Below are positions 34,241-43,275 of a DNA stretch of 64,000 nucleotides, one piece after another. Position 1 is the stretch's first letter, and each line of letters starts with the position of its first letter. Location: assembly GCA_025462645.1 (NCBI GenBank), contig JAOAPB010000072.1:1-64000 (forward strand), read 5' to 3'. The position numbers were made by a program, and so were the translations under genes. Below the pieces are notes generated by a model. It was not told the origin of the DNA, ran no database searches, and saw only the letters and a program-made list of their open reading frames with translations. The DNA comes from Edaphobacter sp. GTDB taxonomy: Bacteria > Acidobacteriota > Terriglobia > Terriglobales > Acidobacteriaceae.

Positions 34241-35170
34241 ATGAGTGAGGAAATAGGGAGTGTGGCTTGGAGCAAAGCGATCTCTGAACAGCGAGATCGT
34301 GAGCAGTCACGTGCCCTTGTTTGGGTGGTTGGAACCTTGCTGGCTGTATCGATCCTCCATACCGCTGCCTTCGCGTGGCCGCTCGTGGGGCGGTTCCCCG
34401 CCTTTGTCTTCGGAGCCCTCGGAATTAGCCTCATGTTTGTGGGGGTTGCGTTTAGCCTGCGGGCTGCGACTCCCGCAGGCGCGGCTTGCGGGGGAATGAT
34501 CTGCCTGCTATTGACCTTCTGGACAGGGTCTTTCACCGAAAGCTTCCTGCGAAGCGGATTGACCCCGCTGGTATTGCTGTTTGTTCTCACGTTCGCTGCG
34601 ACGCGAGCGGGAAGGCAGCGCAAGGTGAAGGCGGGATTAGCAGAGGGACGAAGGGGGCGAAGCGCCGCTCAGGTGATTGCGAATCTTGGAGTGGCAGGGT
34701 TGGTTTCATCCTGGGCCGGGGCGGCGGCTCTGCTTTGGTGTATGCGAAGTGCAATTCATAGTTACGATGCACCACTGGCTTTGATCGGGACGGTGACCCT
34801 GGCAGCGCTGGCAGAGGCGACGGCGGATACGGTCTCGTCGGAGATAGGGCAGGCCTTCGGTGGGCAGCCAGTGATGTTGACCACGATGCGGCGTGTGGAC
34901 GCAGGCGTGGATGGGGCGGTGAGTCTACTGGGAACAGCGGCGGGAGTTGCTGCTGGGGCGGTGGTGGTGCTCGCGGGCCAGTGGGCTCTGCGGCTAACCC
35001 CGAAGGATGCCGCAGTTGCGTTGGCTGGGGGTGTGGCAGGACTCTTCTTCGACAGCTTGCTGGGCGCTACGGTGGAGCGAAAGGGCTGGTTGGGGAACGA
35101 TCTGGTCAACTTCGCATCGACCTTATTCGCGGCGGGAGTTGCCTTCGGTTTGATGACTGCCGTGAGCTGA
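34241..35170 (+). CDS. DUF92 family membrane protein
   Basis: 309 residues with about seven membrane segments. ATG 34241 is preceded by AAGGAGG at 8 bases and is clearly the start, although the frame is open upstream. The C-terminal half carries DUF92 signatures (ATADTVSSEIGQAFGG near 213-228, VDAGVDGAVSLLGTAAGVAA, and LFFDSLLGATVERKGWLGND). DUF92 is related to TMEM19 and to plant VTE6, a phytyl-phosphate kinase, so a CTP-dependent prenyl-phosphate kinase role is possible but unproven here. Confidence 0.85.
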   Translation: MSEEIGSVAWSKAISEQRDREQSRALVWVVGTLLAVSILHTAAFAWPLVGRFPAFVFGALGISLMFVGVAFSLRAATPAGAACGGMICLLLTFWTGSFTESFLRSGLTPLVLLFVLTFAATRAGRQRKVKAGLAEGRRGRSAAQVIANLGVAGLVSSWAGAAALLWCMRSAIHSYDAPLALIGTVTLAALAEATADTVSSEIGQAFGGQPVMLTTMRRVDAGVDGAVSLLGTAAGVAAGAVVVLAGQWALRLTPKDAAVALAGGVAGLFFDSLLGATVERKGWLGNDLVNFASTLFAAGVAFGLMTAVS

Positions 35171-35186
35171 TACATCACTGCGACAG

Positions 35187-35873
35187 TTAAAAATCCAGGT
35201 CTTCCTTGCCTTCGAGCCAGCGATGTAACCAGCTGATGTCGAGTCCGAGGCGGAGGGAGGTATAGCTGAGAATCTCGTGGAAGTAGCGCATGCTCTGGTC
35301 GTAGTTGCTGATGTGACCGATAGTGGCGCGGGGCGAGGTGTAGACGTCAAGGCCGGCATCTTTGCAGAGCTCGCGGATGCGGAAGAGGTGGGTAGCGTCA
35401 GAGACGACGACGATGTGGTGGAGGTTATTTTCGCGGGCTATAGCAGCGAGCCGGTGGACCTGCTGCTCGGTGTCGATAGAACGGGTCTCGGCGATGATAT
35501 TGCCGAACGGAATCCCATTCGCGAGGAGATAGTCGCGGCCGACTGCACCCTCGGTATTGCCAGAGTCCTTGTCGCTGCCGCCACCGAGAGTGATGACGAG
35601 GGGCGCTATCTGCTTGCGGTAGAGATCGACGGCATGGTCCAGGCGAAGATGGAGGACCGGAGAGGGACGGCCGGAATACTCGGCTGCGCCAAAGACGGCG
35701 ATAGCATCGGCGCGTTGAGCTTGGTCCTCATTGGCTACTTCGTCGATCTGCTGGTAGACGTAGACGGACCAACCGAGGGTGACGAGGAGGAAGAGAGCAA
35801 AGAGCCAGCGAAGGAGCGTACTACCCGCAAAGGAGTGGCGTTTGCGGTGCTGGTTGGGGGCAGATGCGGTCAT
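35187..35873 (-). CDS. YdcF/SanA-like DUF218 protein
   Basis: 228 residues. One N-terminal membrane anchor (LLRWLFALFLLVTLGWSVYV), then the DUF218 Rossmann-like domain (ADAIAVFGAAEYSGRPSPVL, ITLGGGSDKDSGNTEG, ETRSIDTEQQV, VVVSDATHLFR). Family members influence envelope integrity and vancomycin sensitivity; the biochemical activity is unknown. It converges with the DUF92 gene with only 16 bases between. Confidence 0.85.
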   Translation of the reverse strand: MTASAPNQHRKRHSFAGSTLLRWLFALFLLVTLGWSVYVYQQIDEVANEDQAQRADAIAVFGAAEYSGRPSPVLHLRLDHAVDLYRKQIAPLVITLGGGSDKDSGNTEGAVGRDYLLANGIPFGNIIAETRSIDTEQQVHRLAAIARENNLHHIVVVSDATHLFRIRELCKDAGLDVYTSPRATIGHISNYDQSMRYFHEILSYTSLRLGLDISWLHRWLEGKEDLDF

Positions 35874-35900
35874 CGGAATCGGAATCGGAACCGGAATCGA
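35874..35900. repeat. Hexanucleotide microsatellite (CGGAAT/C)n
   Basis: About four and a half copies of CGGAAT with small changes, at the 5' edge of the YdcF-like gene, where its promoter or leader should be. Copy number could vary by slippage. Confidence 0.6.
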
Positions 35901-35954
35901 AATTGGAGAATGGGGGACAAGAGATGAGTTTACGGCATTGGAGCACTGAGATGG

Positions 35955-36599
35955 CTAGCGCTGGAGGGTGAGCGCTATCTCGTGGGTGGGAATGGCGCCT
36001 TCGCGGAGGATCATCCAGGAGTTGCCGCCGCCGGAGAGGTCGACGATGGTGGTGGCGGTCGAGCGGGCGGTGGGACCGCCGTCCACGATGTAAGGGATCT
36101 TGTTGCCGAGCTGCTCCCGGACGCCATTCGCATAGGTACACTCCGGGAAACCGGAGAGGTTCGCGGAGGTCGCGGTGATGGGTAAGCCGAGCTTGGCGAC
36201 GACGGCGCGCGGAATAGCGGCCTCTGGAACGCGAAGAGCCACGTTGCCGGTGTTGGCGGTGACACGAAGGGGCAACTTCGATCCAGCTTTGACGATGATG
36301 GTCAGCGGACCAGGCCAGAACTTTTCGGCGAGGCGATCGAAGGCAGAGTCGAGCTGACGGGCGAGTTCGTAGGCTTGGGCGACCTCAGCGATCAGAAGCG
36401 AGAGAGGCTTATGGCGGGCGCGAGACTTGAGCTCGTAGATGCGATCAACGGCACGAAGGTTGACGGGGTCAACGGCCAGGCCATAGAAGGTATCCGTCGG
36501 CAGGGCAACGACGTGGCCACCGTGCAGGCAGGAGACAACCTGGGCGACCAGCTCTGGTTCGGGTTCATCGGGATGGATGCGAAGGGTCTCAGCCGTCAA
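35955..36599 (-). CDS. tsaC: Threonylcarbamoyl-AMP synthase (Sua5/YrdC/TsaC family)
   Basis: 214 residues. It makes L-threonylcarbamoyl-AMP from Thr, bicarbonate and ATP for the t6A37 tRNA modification. Motifs: VVALPTDTFYGLAVD near 30-44, KSRARHKPLSLLI near 60-72 and TATSANLSG near 160. The frame runs up to 36641, but AGGAG lies 7 bases before TTG 36599 (then ACGGCTGAG), so this start is preferred. It has the short TsaC-like length, without the C-terminal Sua5 domain. Confidence 0.9.
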   Translation of the reverse strand: MTAETLRIHPDEPEPELVAQVVSCLHGGHVVALPTDTFYGLAVDPVNLRAVDRIYELKSRARHKPLSLLIAEVAQAYELARQLDSAFDRLAEKFWPGPLTIIVKAGSKLPLRVTANTGNVALRVPEAAIPRAVVAKLGLPITATSANLSGFPECTYANGVREQLGNKIPYIVDGGPTARSTATTIVDLSGGGNSWMILREGAIPTHEIALTLQR

Positions 36600-36782
36600 A
36601 ATCGGGCTCCTGTGCCGTGTCTTTCGGCCACCAAGGGCCAAGATGCGTGGTGTATGGCCACAATCTCGGACGATAGCATACTGACGGCCTCAAGGACAGA
36701 GACCAAAGTTTCCGCCATACGTCACCTGAACGAGTCATGGCCTTCCTAAACGGCCGGAAGAGAAGGCGTAAGATTTGCGAAG

Positions 36783-37586
36783 ATGGCTATTTCCGATATG
36801 GTGGTTTCGAGCAGGACAAATGCGCGGGTAAAGCAGCTGCGGGCGGCGTTTCAAGGCCATGCAAGGCTAAGCGGCGGGCTGGTTCCAATTGAAGGCGACC
36901 ATCTGTTGGAAGAGGCCCTGTTGAGCGGGATGGCCTTCAAAACCGTCTTCGTCAGCGAGAGGCGAGAGGTTCCGGGAATGGTCCCGCACGGGGTTGAGGT
37001 GCTGCGGCTGACCGACGATGTGTTTGGGAGCGTGGTTGAGACACAGTCGCCGCAAGGTGTGGCCGCTCTGATTGTGCCTCCCGTGCATCACATGGAAGAC
37101 GTGATGAAGGGGACACCATTGATTCTTATCGCTGCAGGCTTGCAGGATCCCGGGAACCTGGGAACCCTGGTGCGGTCGGCAGAGGCCTTTGGCGCCACGG
37201 GAGTGCTGACCACGCCGGGAACGGTAAGCGCCTGGAACCAGAAGGCGCTGAGGGCCAGCGTGGGCAGCGTGTTTCGGATGCCGGTGGTTGGCGCGACAGC
37301 GGAAGAGGTTGCGGCTTTGAAGTGGCGAGGGGTGCAGTTGTTCGCGGCGGCTGGTTCGGGAGCGACGACGGCGCAGGATGTAGAGCTTGCCGGAGCATGT
37401 GCGCTGATGATTGGAAACGAGGGAACGGGGCTGGCCGCGGAGTGGATGGATATGGCGGACGCGCGCGTGACGATTCCCTGCCCCGGTCCGGTAGAGAGCC
37501 TGAATGCCGCCATAGCAGGATCGCTGCTGCTGTATGAGGCATCCCGGCAGAGGGCCGCGGTGATGCGCGATGAGGCCGCACGATGA
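36783..37586 (+). CDS. TrmH/SpoU-family RNA 2'-O-methyltransferase
   Basis: 267 residues. The N-terminal substrate-binding part ([20 protein letters not shown], then [13 protein letters not shown]) precedes a SPOUT knot domain. SpoU motifs are [19 protein letters not shown] near 120-138, MIGNEGTGL near 207-215 and [20 protein letters not shown] near 231-250. It methylates a ribose in rRNA or tRNA; the target is not predictable. The stop overlaps rarA by four bases (ATGA). Confidence 0.92.
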   Translation: MAISDMVVSSRTNARVKQLRAAFQGHARLSGGLVPIEGDHLLEEALLSGMAFKTVFVSERREVPGMVPHGVEVLRLTDDVFGSVVETQSPQGVAALIVPPVHHMEDVMKGTPLILIAAGLQDPGNLGTLVRSAEAFGATGVLTTPGTVSAWNQKALRASVGSVFRMPVVGATAEEVAALKWRGVQLFAAAGSGATTAQDVELAGACALMIGNEGTGLAAEWMDMADARVTIPCPGPVESLNAAIAGSLLLYEASRQRAAVMRDEAAR

Positions 37587-38935
37587 GTCTGTTCGACGCC
37601 AGTCCGGTGGCCGCTTCGGCAGCACATGCACGCCAGGCTCCGCTTGCGGAGCGGATGCGACCGCGGACACTCGAGGAGTACGTCGGGCAGGAGCATCTGC
37701 TGGGGCCGGGCAAGCCGCTGCGGGTGGCAATTGAGAGCGACGATGCCGCGTCGATGATCTTTTGGGGGCCTCCGGGAACGGGAAAGACGACACTGGCGCA
37801 GATTATTGCCCGCATGACCCAGGCCAGCTTCATCGAATTTTCGGCTGTGCTCTCTGGGATCAAAGAGATCAAGCAGGTAATGGTCGAAGCGGAGAAGGCA
37901 GCCGGATTCGGCTCGCGTACCATCCTGTTCGTAGACGAGATTCACCGCTTCAACAAGGCCCAACAGGACGCCTTCCTGCCCTACGTCGAACGGGGGACGA
38001 TCCGGCTGATCGGCGCAACGACTGAGAATCCTTCGTTTGAGATCATTGCGGCGCTGTTGTCGCGGTGCAGGGTCTATACGCTGGTAGCACTGACCGAGGA
38101 GCAGATTGTCGCTCTGCTACGGCGCGCATTGGAAGATGCAGAACGTGGACTGGGGGCCTCTGGCGTAAGCGCGGATGAGGATGCCCTTGCGACGATTGCC
38201 TCGTACTCCAGTGGTGATGCACGCAACGCCTTGAACGCCCTGGAGGTGGCGGCAAAACTCGCCGCTTCACAAAAGACAAAGGGACACGGTGAACATGTAA
38301 TCACGAAAGGGTTGGCAGCGGAGGCGTTGCAGCGGCGGGTACTGCTGTATGACAAGAAGGGCGAGCAGCACTACGACATTATCTCCGCGCTACACAAAAG
38401 CGTGCGAAACTCCGACCCAGACGCTGCTCTCTACTGGCTGGGGCGCATGCTGGAGGCGGGCGAGGACCCGATGTACTGCGCGCGACGCATCGTGCGAATG
38501 GCAGTCGAGGACATCGGTCTGGCAGCTCCGGAGGCGCTGAATCTGTGCCTCTCTGCCAAAGATGCGATGCACTTCCTGGGACAACCCGAGGGTGGGTTGG
38601 CATTGGCGCAGGCAGTGGTCTATCTGGCACTGGCTCCCAAATCGAATGCCGTCTACACGGCCTATAACGCAGTACGAGCAGACATAGAGGCCACAGCGGC
38701 AGAGCCCGTACCACTCCATCTGCGGAATGCTCCAACAAAGTTGATGAAAGAACTGGACTACGGCAGAGACTATCAGTACGCACACGATGTCGAGGGTCGC
38801 GTCGCGGATATGGAGTGTCTCCCACCCTCGTTGGCTGGTCGGCAGTACTACCGGCCTACGGGCGAAGGGCGGGAGAAGCTGCTGGGGCAACGGATGGATG
38901 AGATTGCACGCATCAAAGCCGCCAAACGGAAGTAG
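37583..38935 (+). CDS. rarA: Replication-associated recombination protein A (RarA/MgsA)
   Basis: 450 residues. An AAA+ ATPase acting at stalled forks. [20 protein letters not shown] near 25-44, Walker [11 protein letters not shown], Walker [21 protein letters not shown], sensor 1 [10 protein letters not shown], arginine finger in LLSRCRVY, and the C-terminal tetramerisation part with [20 protein letters not shown] and YAHDVEG near the end. It is translationally coupled to the SpoU methyltransferase. Confidence 0.95.
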   Translation: MSLFDASPVAASAAHARQAPLAERMRPRTLEEYVGQEHLLGPGKPLRVAIESDDAASMIFWGPPGTGKTTLAQIIARMTQASFIEFSAVLSGIKEIKQVMVEAEKAAGFGSRTILFVDEIHRFNKAQQDAFLPYVERGTIRLIGATTENPSFEIIAALLSRCRVYTLVALTEEQIVALLRRALEDAERGLGASGVSADEDALATIASYSSGDARNALNALEVAAKLAASQKTKGHGEHVITKGLAAEALQRRVLLYDKKGEQHYDIISALHKSVRNSDPDAALYWLGRMLEAGEDPMYCARRIVRMAVEDIGLAAPEALNLCLSAKDAMHFLGQPEGGLALAQAVVYLALAPKSNAVYTAYNAVRADIEATAAEPVPLHLRNAPTKLMKELDYGRDYQYAHDVEGRVADMECLPPSLAGRQYYRPTGEGREKLLGQRMDEIARIKAAKRK

Positions 38936-38963
38936 CGCTGACCATTTCAAAAAGTAGCAACTA

Positions 38964-39566
38964 TCAGTTGACGTACTTCACAGAGCAGCCATAGGGACGA
39001 GTTGATGCGGTAGGAACCGGCTTGCCCGCCATCGCTGACGTGAGGGCTTCGTTGAGATAGTTATGCGCCGTCTTGATGTCGGCCTGATCGGTCGTCGGCT
39101 TGTCGTCGATGGCGCCCTGATAGATGAGCTTGCCGGCGGGGTCGATGACGAAGATGTGCGGCGTGGTCTTGGCCTGGTAGAGACGGCCGATGGTACCCGT
39201 TGGATCGAGAATCGCCGCGGTGGGAGCCGCCTTCATGGTTTTGAGGTACTCGTTCTCCTCAGCAGGAGTGACATTGCCCTGCTCACCGGGAGCCGACGAG
39301 AGGATTGAGAGCCAGACGACGCCCTTGCCTGTCCACTCCCGCTGGAGGGCCGACATATTTCCGCTGAGATAGTGCTTCTGCTCATAAGGGCAGCCCTTGT
39401 TGGCCCACTCCAGGACGACGTACTTGCCGCGATATTGGGAGAGGGTGTGGCTGTTGCCTTTGGAGTCCGTGCCTTTGAAATCGGGGGCCAGTGCGCCAGG
39501 AGGAATGGCGAAGGCGGTAAGGGTGGATAGCGCAAGGACAAAGGAGAGAAGACGGCGATGAGACAT
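38964..39566 (-). CDS. Exported thioredoxin-fold (AhpC/TSA-like) protein with a single active-site Cys
   Basis: 200 residues with a signal peptide (LLSFVLALSTLTAFA). The fold reads GALAPDFKGTDSKGNSHTLS, then VVLEWANKGCPYEQKHY and TPHIFVIDPAGKLIYQGAID. The active-site segment is G-C-P-Y, not CxxC, a type seen in peroxiredoxin-like periplasmic proteins. GGAGGT lies 7 bases before ATG 39566, which decides the start over an upstream frame extension. It lies downstream of dsbD on the same strand, so it may receive electrons from it. Confidence 0.87.
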   Translation of the reverse strand: MSHRRLLSFVLALSTLTAFAIPPGALAPDFKGTDSKGNSHTLSQYRGKYVVLEWANKGCPYEQKHYLSGNMSALQREWTGKGVVWLSILSSAPGEQGNVTPAEENEYLKTMKAAPTAAILDPTGTIGRLYQAKTTPHIFVIDPAGKLIYQGAIDDKPTTDQADIKTAHNYLNEALTSAMAGKPVPTASTRPYGCSVKYVN

Positions 39567-39649
39567 AGAGTCACCTCCACATCTGTTGCTGCGAATATTT
39601 TGCGACTGAAAGGGCGCCGAACGCAACATTGCGGCCGCCGCACGCCTTG

Positions 39650-40051
39650 CTATTTAGGCGGCCCGAGAAGGTTGGCGTCGCGCCAGATGCGCCATTGCCC
39701 ATCAGTTCCACGGCGGAGGACGCTCAGGGTATTACCGACGCGTTTACTGGTGACTCCTCCAGCCAGCGGCGTAATCTCGACCTCGAGGCGATTCCAGCAG
39801 ATGGCGGTGTCGCCGTTGACGGTAATCTCCTGTATGTCGGAGCGGCTCTCGATGCAGACGGTGCCCTTCATGGCGGTAGCCCCGGCAGCGAAGTCTTTGC
39901 GGTACATGGGTGCATTGCCGGGCGTGAGAAAGACAACGTCCTCGGTCATCAGGTTCATCACGGTATCGAGATCGCCTTCGCGTGAGGCTGTAGCCCAGTC
40001 ATCGATGAGTTTGCGTATCTGCTGCTCGTCTGAAGGCGTTGCCGTGGTCAT
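39650..40051 (-). CDS. SgcJ/EcaC-type NTF2-like protein (DUF4440)
   Basis: 133 residues. IRKLIDDWATASREGDLDTV, MTEDVVFLTPG and WRIWRDANLL show the cone-shaped NTF2-like fold of the SgcJ/EcaC group. The ligand is unknown. The start overlaps the dsbD stop by four bases (ATGA), so it is cotranslated with that gene. Confidence 0.85.
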   Translation of the reverse strand: MTTATPSDEQQIRKLIDDWATASREGDLDTVMNLMTEDVVFLTPGNAPMYRKDFAAGATAMKGTVCIESRSDIQEITVNGDTAICWNRLEVEITPLAGGVTSKRVGNTLSVLRRGTDGQWRIWRDANLLGPPK

Positions 40052-42168
40052 TGTTTCGTGTCCTTTTCGAGAGCCGTCAAAACGATATCCTTTGTCAGGA
40101 GTTCGGGAAGGACATCGGCGGAGGCAGTCGGGCTGGCGGGATAGATGACGTAGGTGGGAACACCGCTGCGGTTGATGGATGCCAGTTGTTTGGTGATCTC
40201 GGGGTCGTACTGCGTCCAGTCGGCCCTGAGCAGAGTGACCTTATTGGCGCTGAACTGGTGCTGCACCTCGGCGGATTTGAGGACGACGCGCTCGTTCACC
40301 TGGCAACTCAGACACCAGGCGGCGGTGAAGTCGATGAAGACAGGATGTCCCGCAGCGCGGGCCTGGTCGAGCGCCTGCTGCGAGTAGGGCTGCCAGGTCA
40401 GCGTAGTGTCCTTGGGCTGGTAGAGCGGGATGGCGAGGCCAATAACCGCGATTAGAACAGCGGCGATCGCGCTGGACCAGCGGGCAGGCCATCTGCCGAG
40501 GACCCATCCAGCGAGGGCGAGCGCAAGGAAGCACCAGAGAAGATGGGTGAGGTGGTCCACACCCAGACTGCCGGAGCCGGTAGAGCCCGACGAGTAGAGG
40601 CTGCCGTAGACCCAGGCCAGCCAGATAACGGTGCCAAAGAGAGGGATTGCAGTGAGCTGCTTCAGTATCTCCATCCATGCGCCGGGACGTGGAAGAATGC
40701 GTGTCCAGGCGGGCTGGAAGCTAAGCAACAGATAAGGTGTCGCAAGACCGAGGCCCAAGGCGGTGAAGACGGCGAAGGTCGTCCATGCAGGCTGGGCGAG
40801 GGCAAAACCGATAGCCGCACCCATAAGCGGCGCAGTGCATGGGGTGGCGACGACGGTGGCGAGAACTCCAGTGAAGAAGCTACCGGCGTACCCCTGCTTC
40901 TGCGCGAGACCGCCGCCCACGCTGGTCAACGAGAGGCCAAGGTCGAACTGTCCTGCCAGGGAGAGGGCGAAGAAGAAGAGCCCCGCGGCGAGAACGGCGA
41001 TGAAGGTCGGCGATTGAAGCTGGAAGCCCCATCCAGCCTGGCTGCCGCCCGCGCGAAGCCCAAGGAGTACAGCGACGATAATCCAGAACGACACCAGAAT
41101 ACCGAGGGTGTAGACGAGGCCATGACTGCGAAGGCGACTGCGCTCCTCACCCGAGGACTGCACCAAAGCGAGCCCCTTAAGGAAGAGCACGGGGAAGACG
41201 CAGGGCATCAGGTTGAGGATGATGCCGCCGAGGAAGGCCAGGCCAATGGCAGTGAGCGTCGTAATACCAGAGGTGGCGCCGGGATTCTTCGCACTGCCAG
41301 ACGCAGGAGCAACTTCGCCGGGAGTTACGGGGGCCGTGACATCGTAGGCCTGCGTCTCACTCAGCCGGATGACTCCATGGATCTGGGCAGGAAGCTTAGT
41401 GAGTTCAGGAGCGCGTTTGACGCGGAGACGAGCGCCGGCGGGCAGAGGCTCGACATCCTGCTCGGCAGCGTTGGCTATCTGCTCCTGGTCAAAGGGATAG
41501 AACTCGACATCCAACTCGCGATTGCCGGTGGTAATCGTAAAGACAAAGTCGGACTTGCCACCAAGAACGGTGAGCTTCATCTCCGGAGGCAAAGGCTTGG
41601 GAATGAGGCCTAGCGCCTCGCCCAGCGCTCCCACAGGCTTTGCCGCCGCAGATGCGCCGGGAGCAACGGTGAGATTGAGGCCGAGATGGGCTTTGCCGGG
41701 AATGCAAACCTCACGGCAGACCAGCCAGTTGACCTTGGCATCGAGATGTATCGGCCCGGGCTTAAGGTTCTTCGCAGCCGTAAGCTGAACGGGAAAAGCA
41801 ACTGAGTCTTCGTAGCCGAAGTCCATCAAAGGCCCAAGCGGAAGGCGGGTAGGGATGGGAAACTGCATGGGGCCTGCAGTGATGCCGGCGGGAAGGGTCC
41901 AGGTGATCTTCGGCGGATCGCCGGAGTCACCAGCGTTAATCCAGTAGACGTGCCAGTGCTCTTCAAGCGTAAGAACGAGGCCAACCTGAAGAGTTCCGCC
42001 CGGAGCGATAGCCGGAGCCAACGAGACGAGCTCGGCAGTGAGATGCTGGGCCTTCACCGGCCCAGGGCCGCCGTCGCCGACAGGCTCGATCTGTGCGCCC
42101 GCAGAGATTTGGAACACCAAGGCGCTTACGAGGAGCAGGAAGATGGATGTCAGGCGGCGAATGTTCAT
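40048..42168 (-). CDS. dsbD: Thiol:disulfide interchange protein of the DsbD/ScsB type
   Basis: 706 residues. After the signal peptide comes an N-terminal DsbD-alpha/DUF-type beta domain (about 30-250: HWHVYWINAGDSGDPPKI, VCREVCIPGKA with two Cys). Eight membrane segments follow, with the electron-carrying Cys in LMPCVFPVLFLKGL and ATPCTAPLMGAA. The C-terminal thioredoxin domain has AAWCLSCQVNE (CxxC). It carries reducing power from cytosolic thioredoxin to periplasmic proteins. ATG 42168 (MNIRRLTSIFLLL) is chosen because the signal peptide starts there; the frame opens at 42195. Confidence 0.92.
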   Translation of the reverse strand: MNIRRLTSIFLLLVSALVFQISAGAQIEPVGDGGPGPVKAQHLTAELVSLAPAIAPGGTLQVGLVLTLEEHWHVYWINAGDSGDPPKITWTLPAGITAGPMQFPIPTRLPLGPLMDFGYEDSVAFPVQLTAAKNLKPGPIHLDAKVNWLVCREVCIPGKAHLGLNLTVAPGASAAAKPVGALGEALGLIPKPLPPEMKLTVLGGKSDFVFTITTGNRELDVEFYPFDQEQIANAAEQDVEPLPAGARLRVKRAPELTKLPAQIHGVIRLSETQAYDVTAPVTPGEVAPASGSAKNPGATSGITTLTAIGLAFLGGIILNLMPCVFPVLFLKGLALVQSSGEERSRLRSHGLVYTLGILVSFWIIVAVLLGLRAGGSQAGWGFQLQSPTFIAVLAAGLFFFALSLAGQFDLGLSLTSVGGGLAQKQGYAGSFFTGVLATVVATPCTAPLMGAAIGFALAQPAWTTFAVFTALGLGLATPYLLLSFQPAWTRILPRPGAWMEILKQLTAIPLFGTVIWLAWVYGSLYSSGSTGSGSLGVDHLTHLLWCFLALALAGWVLGRWPARWSSAIAAVLIAVIGLAIPLYQPKDTTLTWQPYSQQALDQARAAGHPVFIDFTAAWCLSCQVNERVVLKSAEVQHQFSANKVTLLRADWTQYDPEITKQLASINRSGVPTYVIYPASPTASADVLPELLTKDIVLTALEKDTKQ

Positions 42169-42204
42169 GAACCTTGATTGTAGGACTTTAGACACTAATA
42201 TTTG

Positions 42205-42624
42205 TCACCCAATTGTCAGGTGCCGGTGTTCGATCATGATGCAACGGTCCATCACCACGTGGATTCCGCCCGCCTCAGCCCGAGCGGCAGCCTCCAGGTT
42301 GATGATTCCCTGCTGGACCCAGATATCTTTGAGACCGAGCTCAAGCATCTCGTCGACAATGGCAGGGAGAAACTTAGGCAGACGGAAGACATTGACGACA
42401 TCTGGCTTGATGGGAAGATCCGCGAGTCTGGCGTACGACTTTTCTCCTAGCACGCTCTCCACCAGGGGGTTGACTGGAAGGATGCGATAGCCGTGCTGCT
42501 GCATGTAGGTAGGGACATAGTTGCTTGGCTTGGCAGGGTTGTCGGAGAGGCCAATAACAGCAATGGTACGGGGCTGGGCAGGCGGATTGCCCAACATCTC
42601 GCGGATAGTCTGGGGTTCGTTCAT
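42205..42624 (-). CDS. CoA-binding domain protein (YccU-like)
   Basis: 139 residues. A single Rossmann-type CoA-binding domain: TIAVIGLSDNPAKPSNYVPT, GYRILPVNPL, DVVNVFRLPKFLPAIVDEML, KDIWVQQGIIN and VVMDRCIMIEH. Stand-alone members occur widely; the physiological role is unknown. It lies upstream of dsbD and downstream of the DinB gene on the same strand. Confidence 0.9.
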   Translation of the reverse strand: MNEPQTIREMLGNPPAQPRTIAVIGLSDNPAKPSNYVPTYMQQHGYRILPVNPLVESVLGEKSYARLADLPIKPDVVNVFRLPKFLPAIVDEMLELGLKDIWVQQGIINLEAAARAEAGGIHVVMDRCIMIEHRHLTIG

Positions 42625-42648
42625 CTCTTCACTTTCCTGGGTAATGTT

Positions 42649-43170
42649 CTATTTGTGCCATGCGCCGAGCAGGCGCCGAAGCACGATCAGTTCGCCCAGA
42701 TGATAGGCGGTGTGATCGGCGACAAGGAGAGCTTCGCGGAGAAGGTTCTGGCCGTCGCCCCAACGGAAGGGCTTGAAGAGGTCCGCATCCGGCTTCTGGA
42801 TGAGGGCCTCGAAGTGTTTGAGATCGGTGCGGATTGCCGCGATCGATTGGTCCCACGCCTGCGCTGTAGGAGGCTCGGTCGACTTGGGCCAATAGTCGTC
42901 GGGCCATTGAATGGGATGGTAGCCGCCAGTCGGCGGGGCGGAAAAGTTCAGGATGTCGCGCTGGGTAATACGGAGGTGCTCCAGCAACTGCCAGGCCGAA
43001 TAGGGAAGATCTATCGGAACTTTCCCGCGGAGCCCTGTGGGAAAGTCTTTGATGGCATCGTCAAAGGTTACGTGGGCCTGGCCGCCCTGCAACAGCTCGA
43101 TGAGTTGCTTACGTAACGTTGCAACCTGGTCGACTTCTTGATTCTTGACTTGATCTTTGGATGCGCTCAT
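42649..43170 (-). CDS. DinB-like four-helix protein
   Basis: 173 residues. LRKQLIELLQGGQAHVTFDD, SAWQLLEHLRITQRDIL and LLVADHTAYHLGELIVLRRL fit the DinB/YfiT four-helix bundle, with the metal-type His in LEHLR and DHTAYHLGE. It is possibly a metal-dependent thiol transferase; substrate unknown. GGGGAG precedes ATG 43170. Confidence 0.85.
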   Translation of the reverse strand: MSASKDQVKNQEVDQVATLRKQLIELLQGGQAHVTFDDAIKDFPTGLRGKVPIDLPYSAWQLLEHLRITQRDILNFSAPPTGGYHPIQWPDDYWPKSTEPPTAQAWDQSIAAIRTDLKHFEALIQKPDADLFKPFRWGDGQNLLREALLVADHTAYHLGELIVLRRLLGAWHK

Positions 43171-43275
43171 GACTCCCCTTCTCCTGCTCTAAGTTGGATG
43201 CGAGATGGAAACGCTGGGAACCAGAGGAAGGCGTCGGAGCCAAGTGAACTGCGTCACTGGCTCCGATGCCAAATG

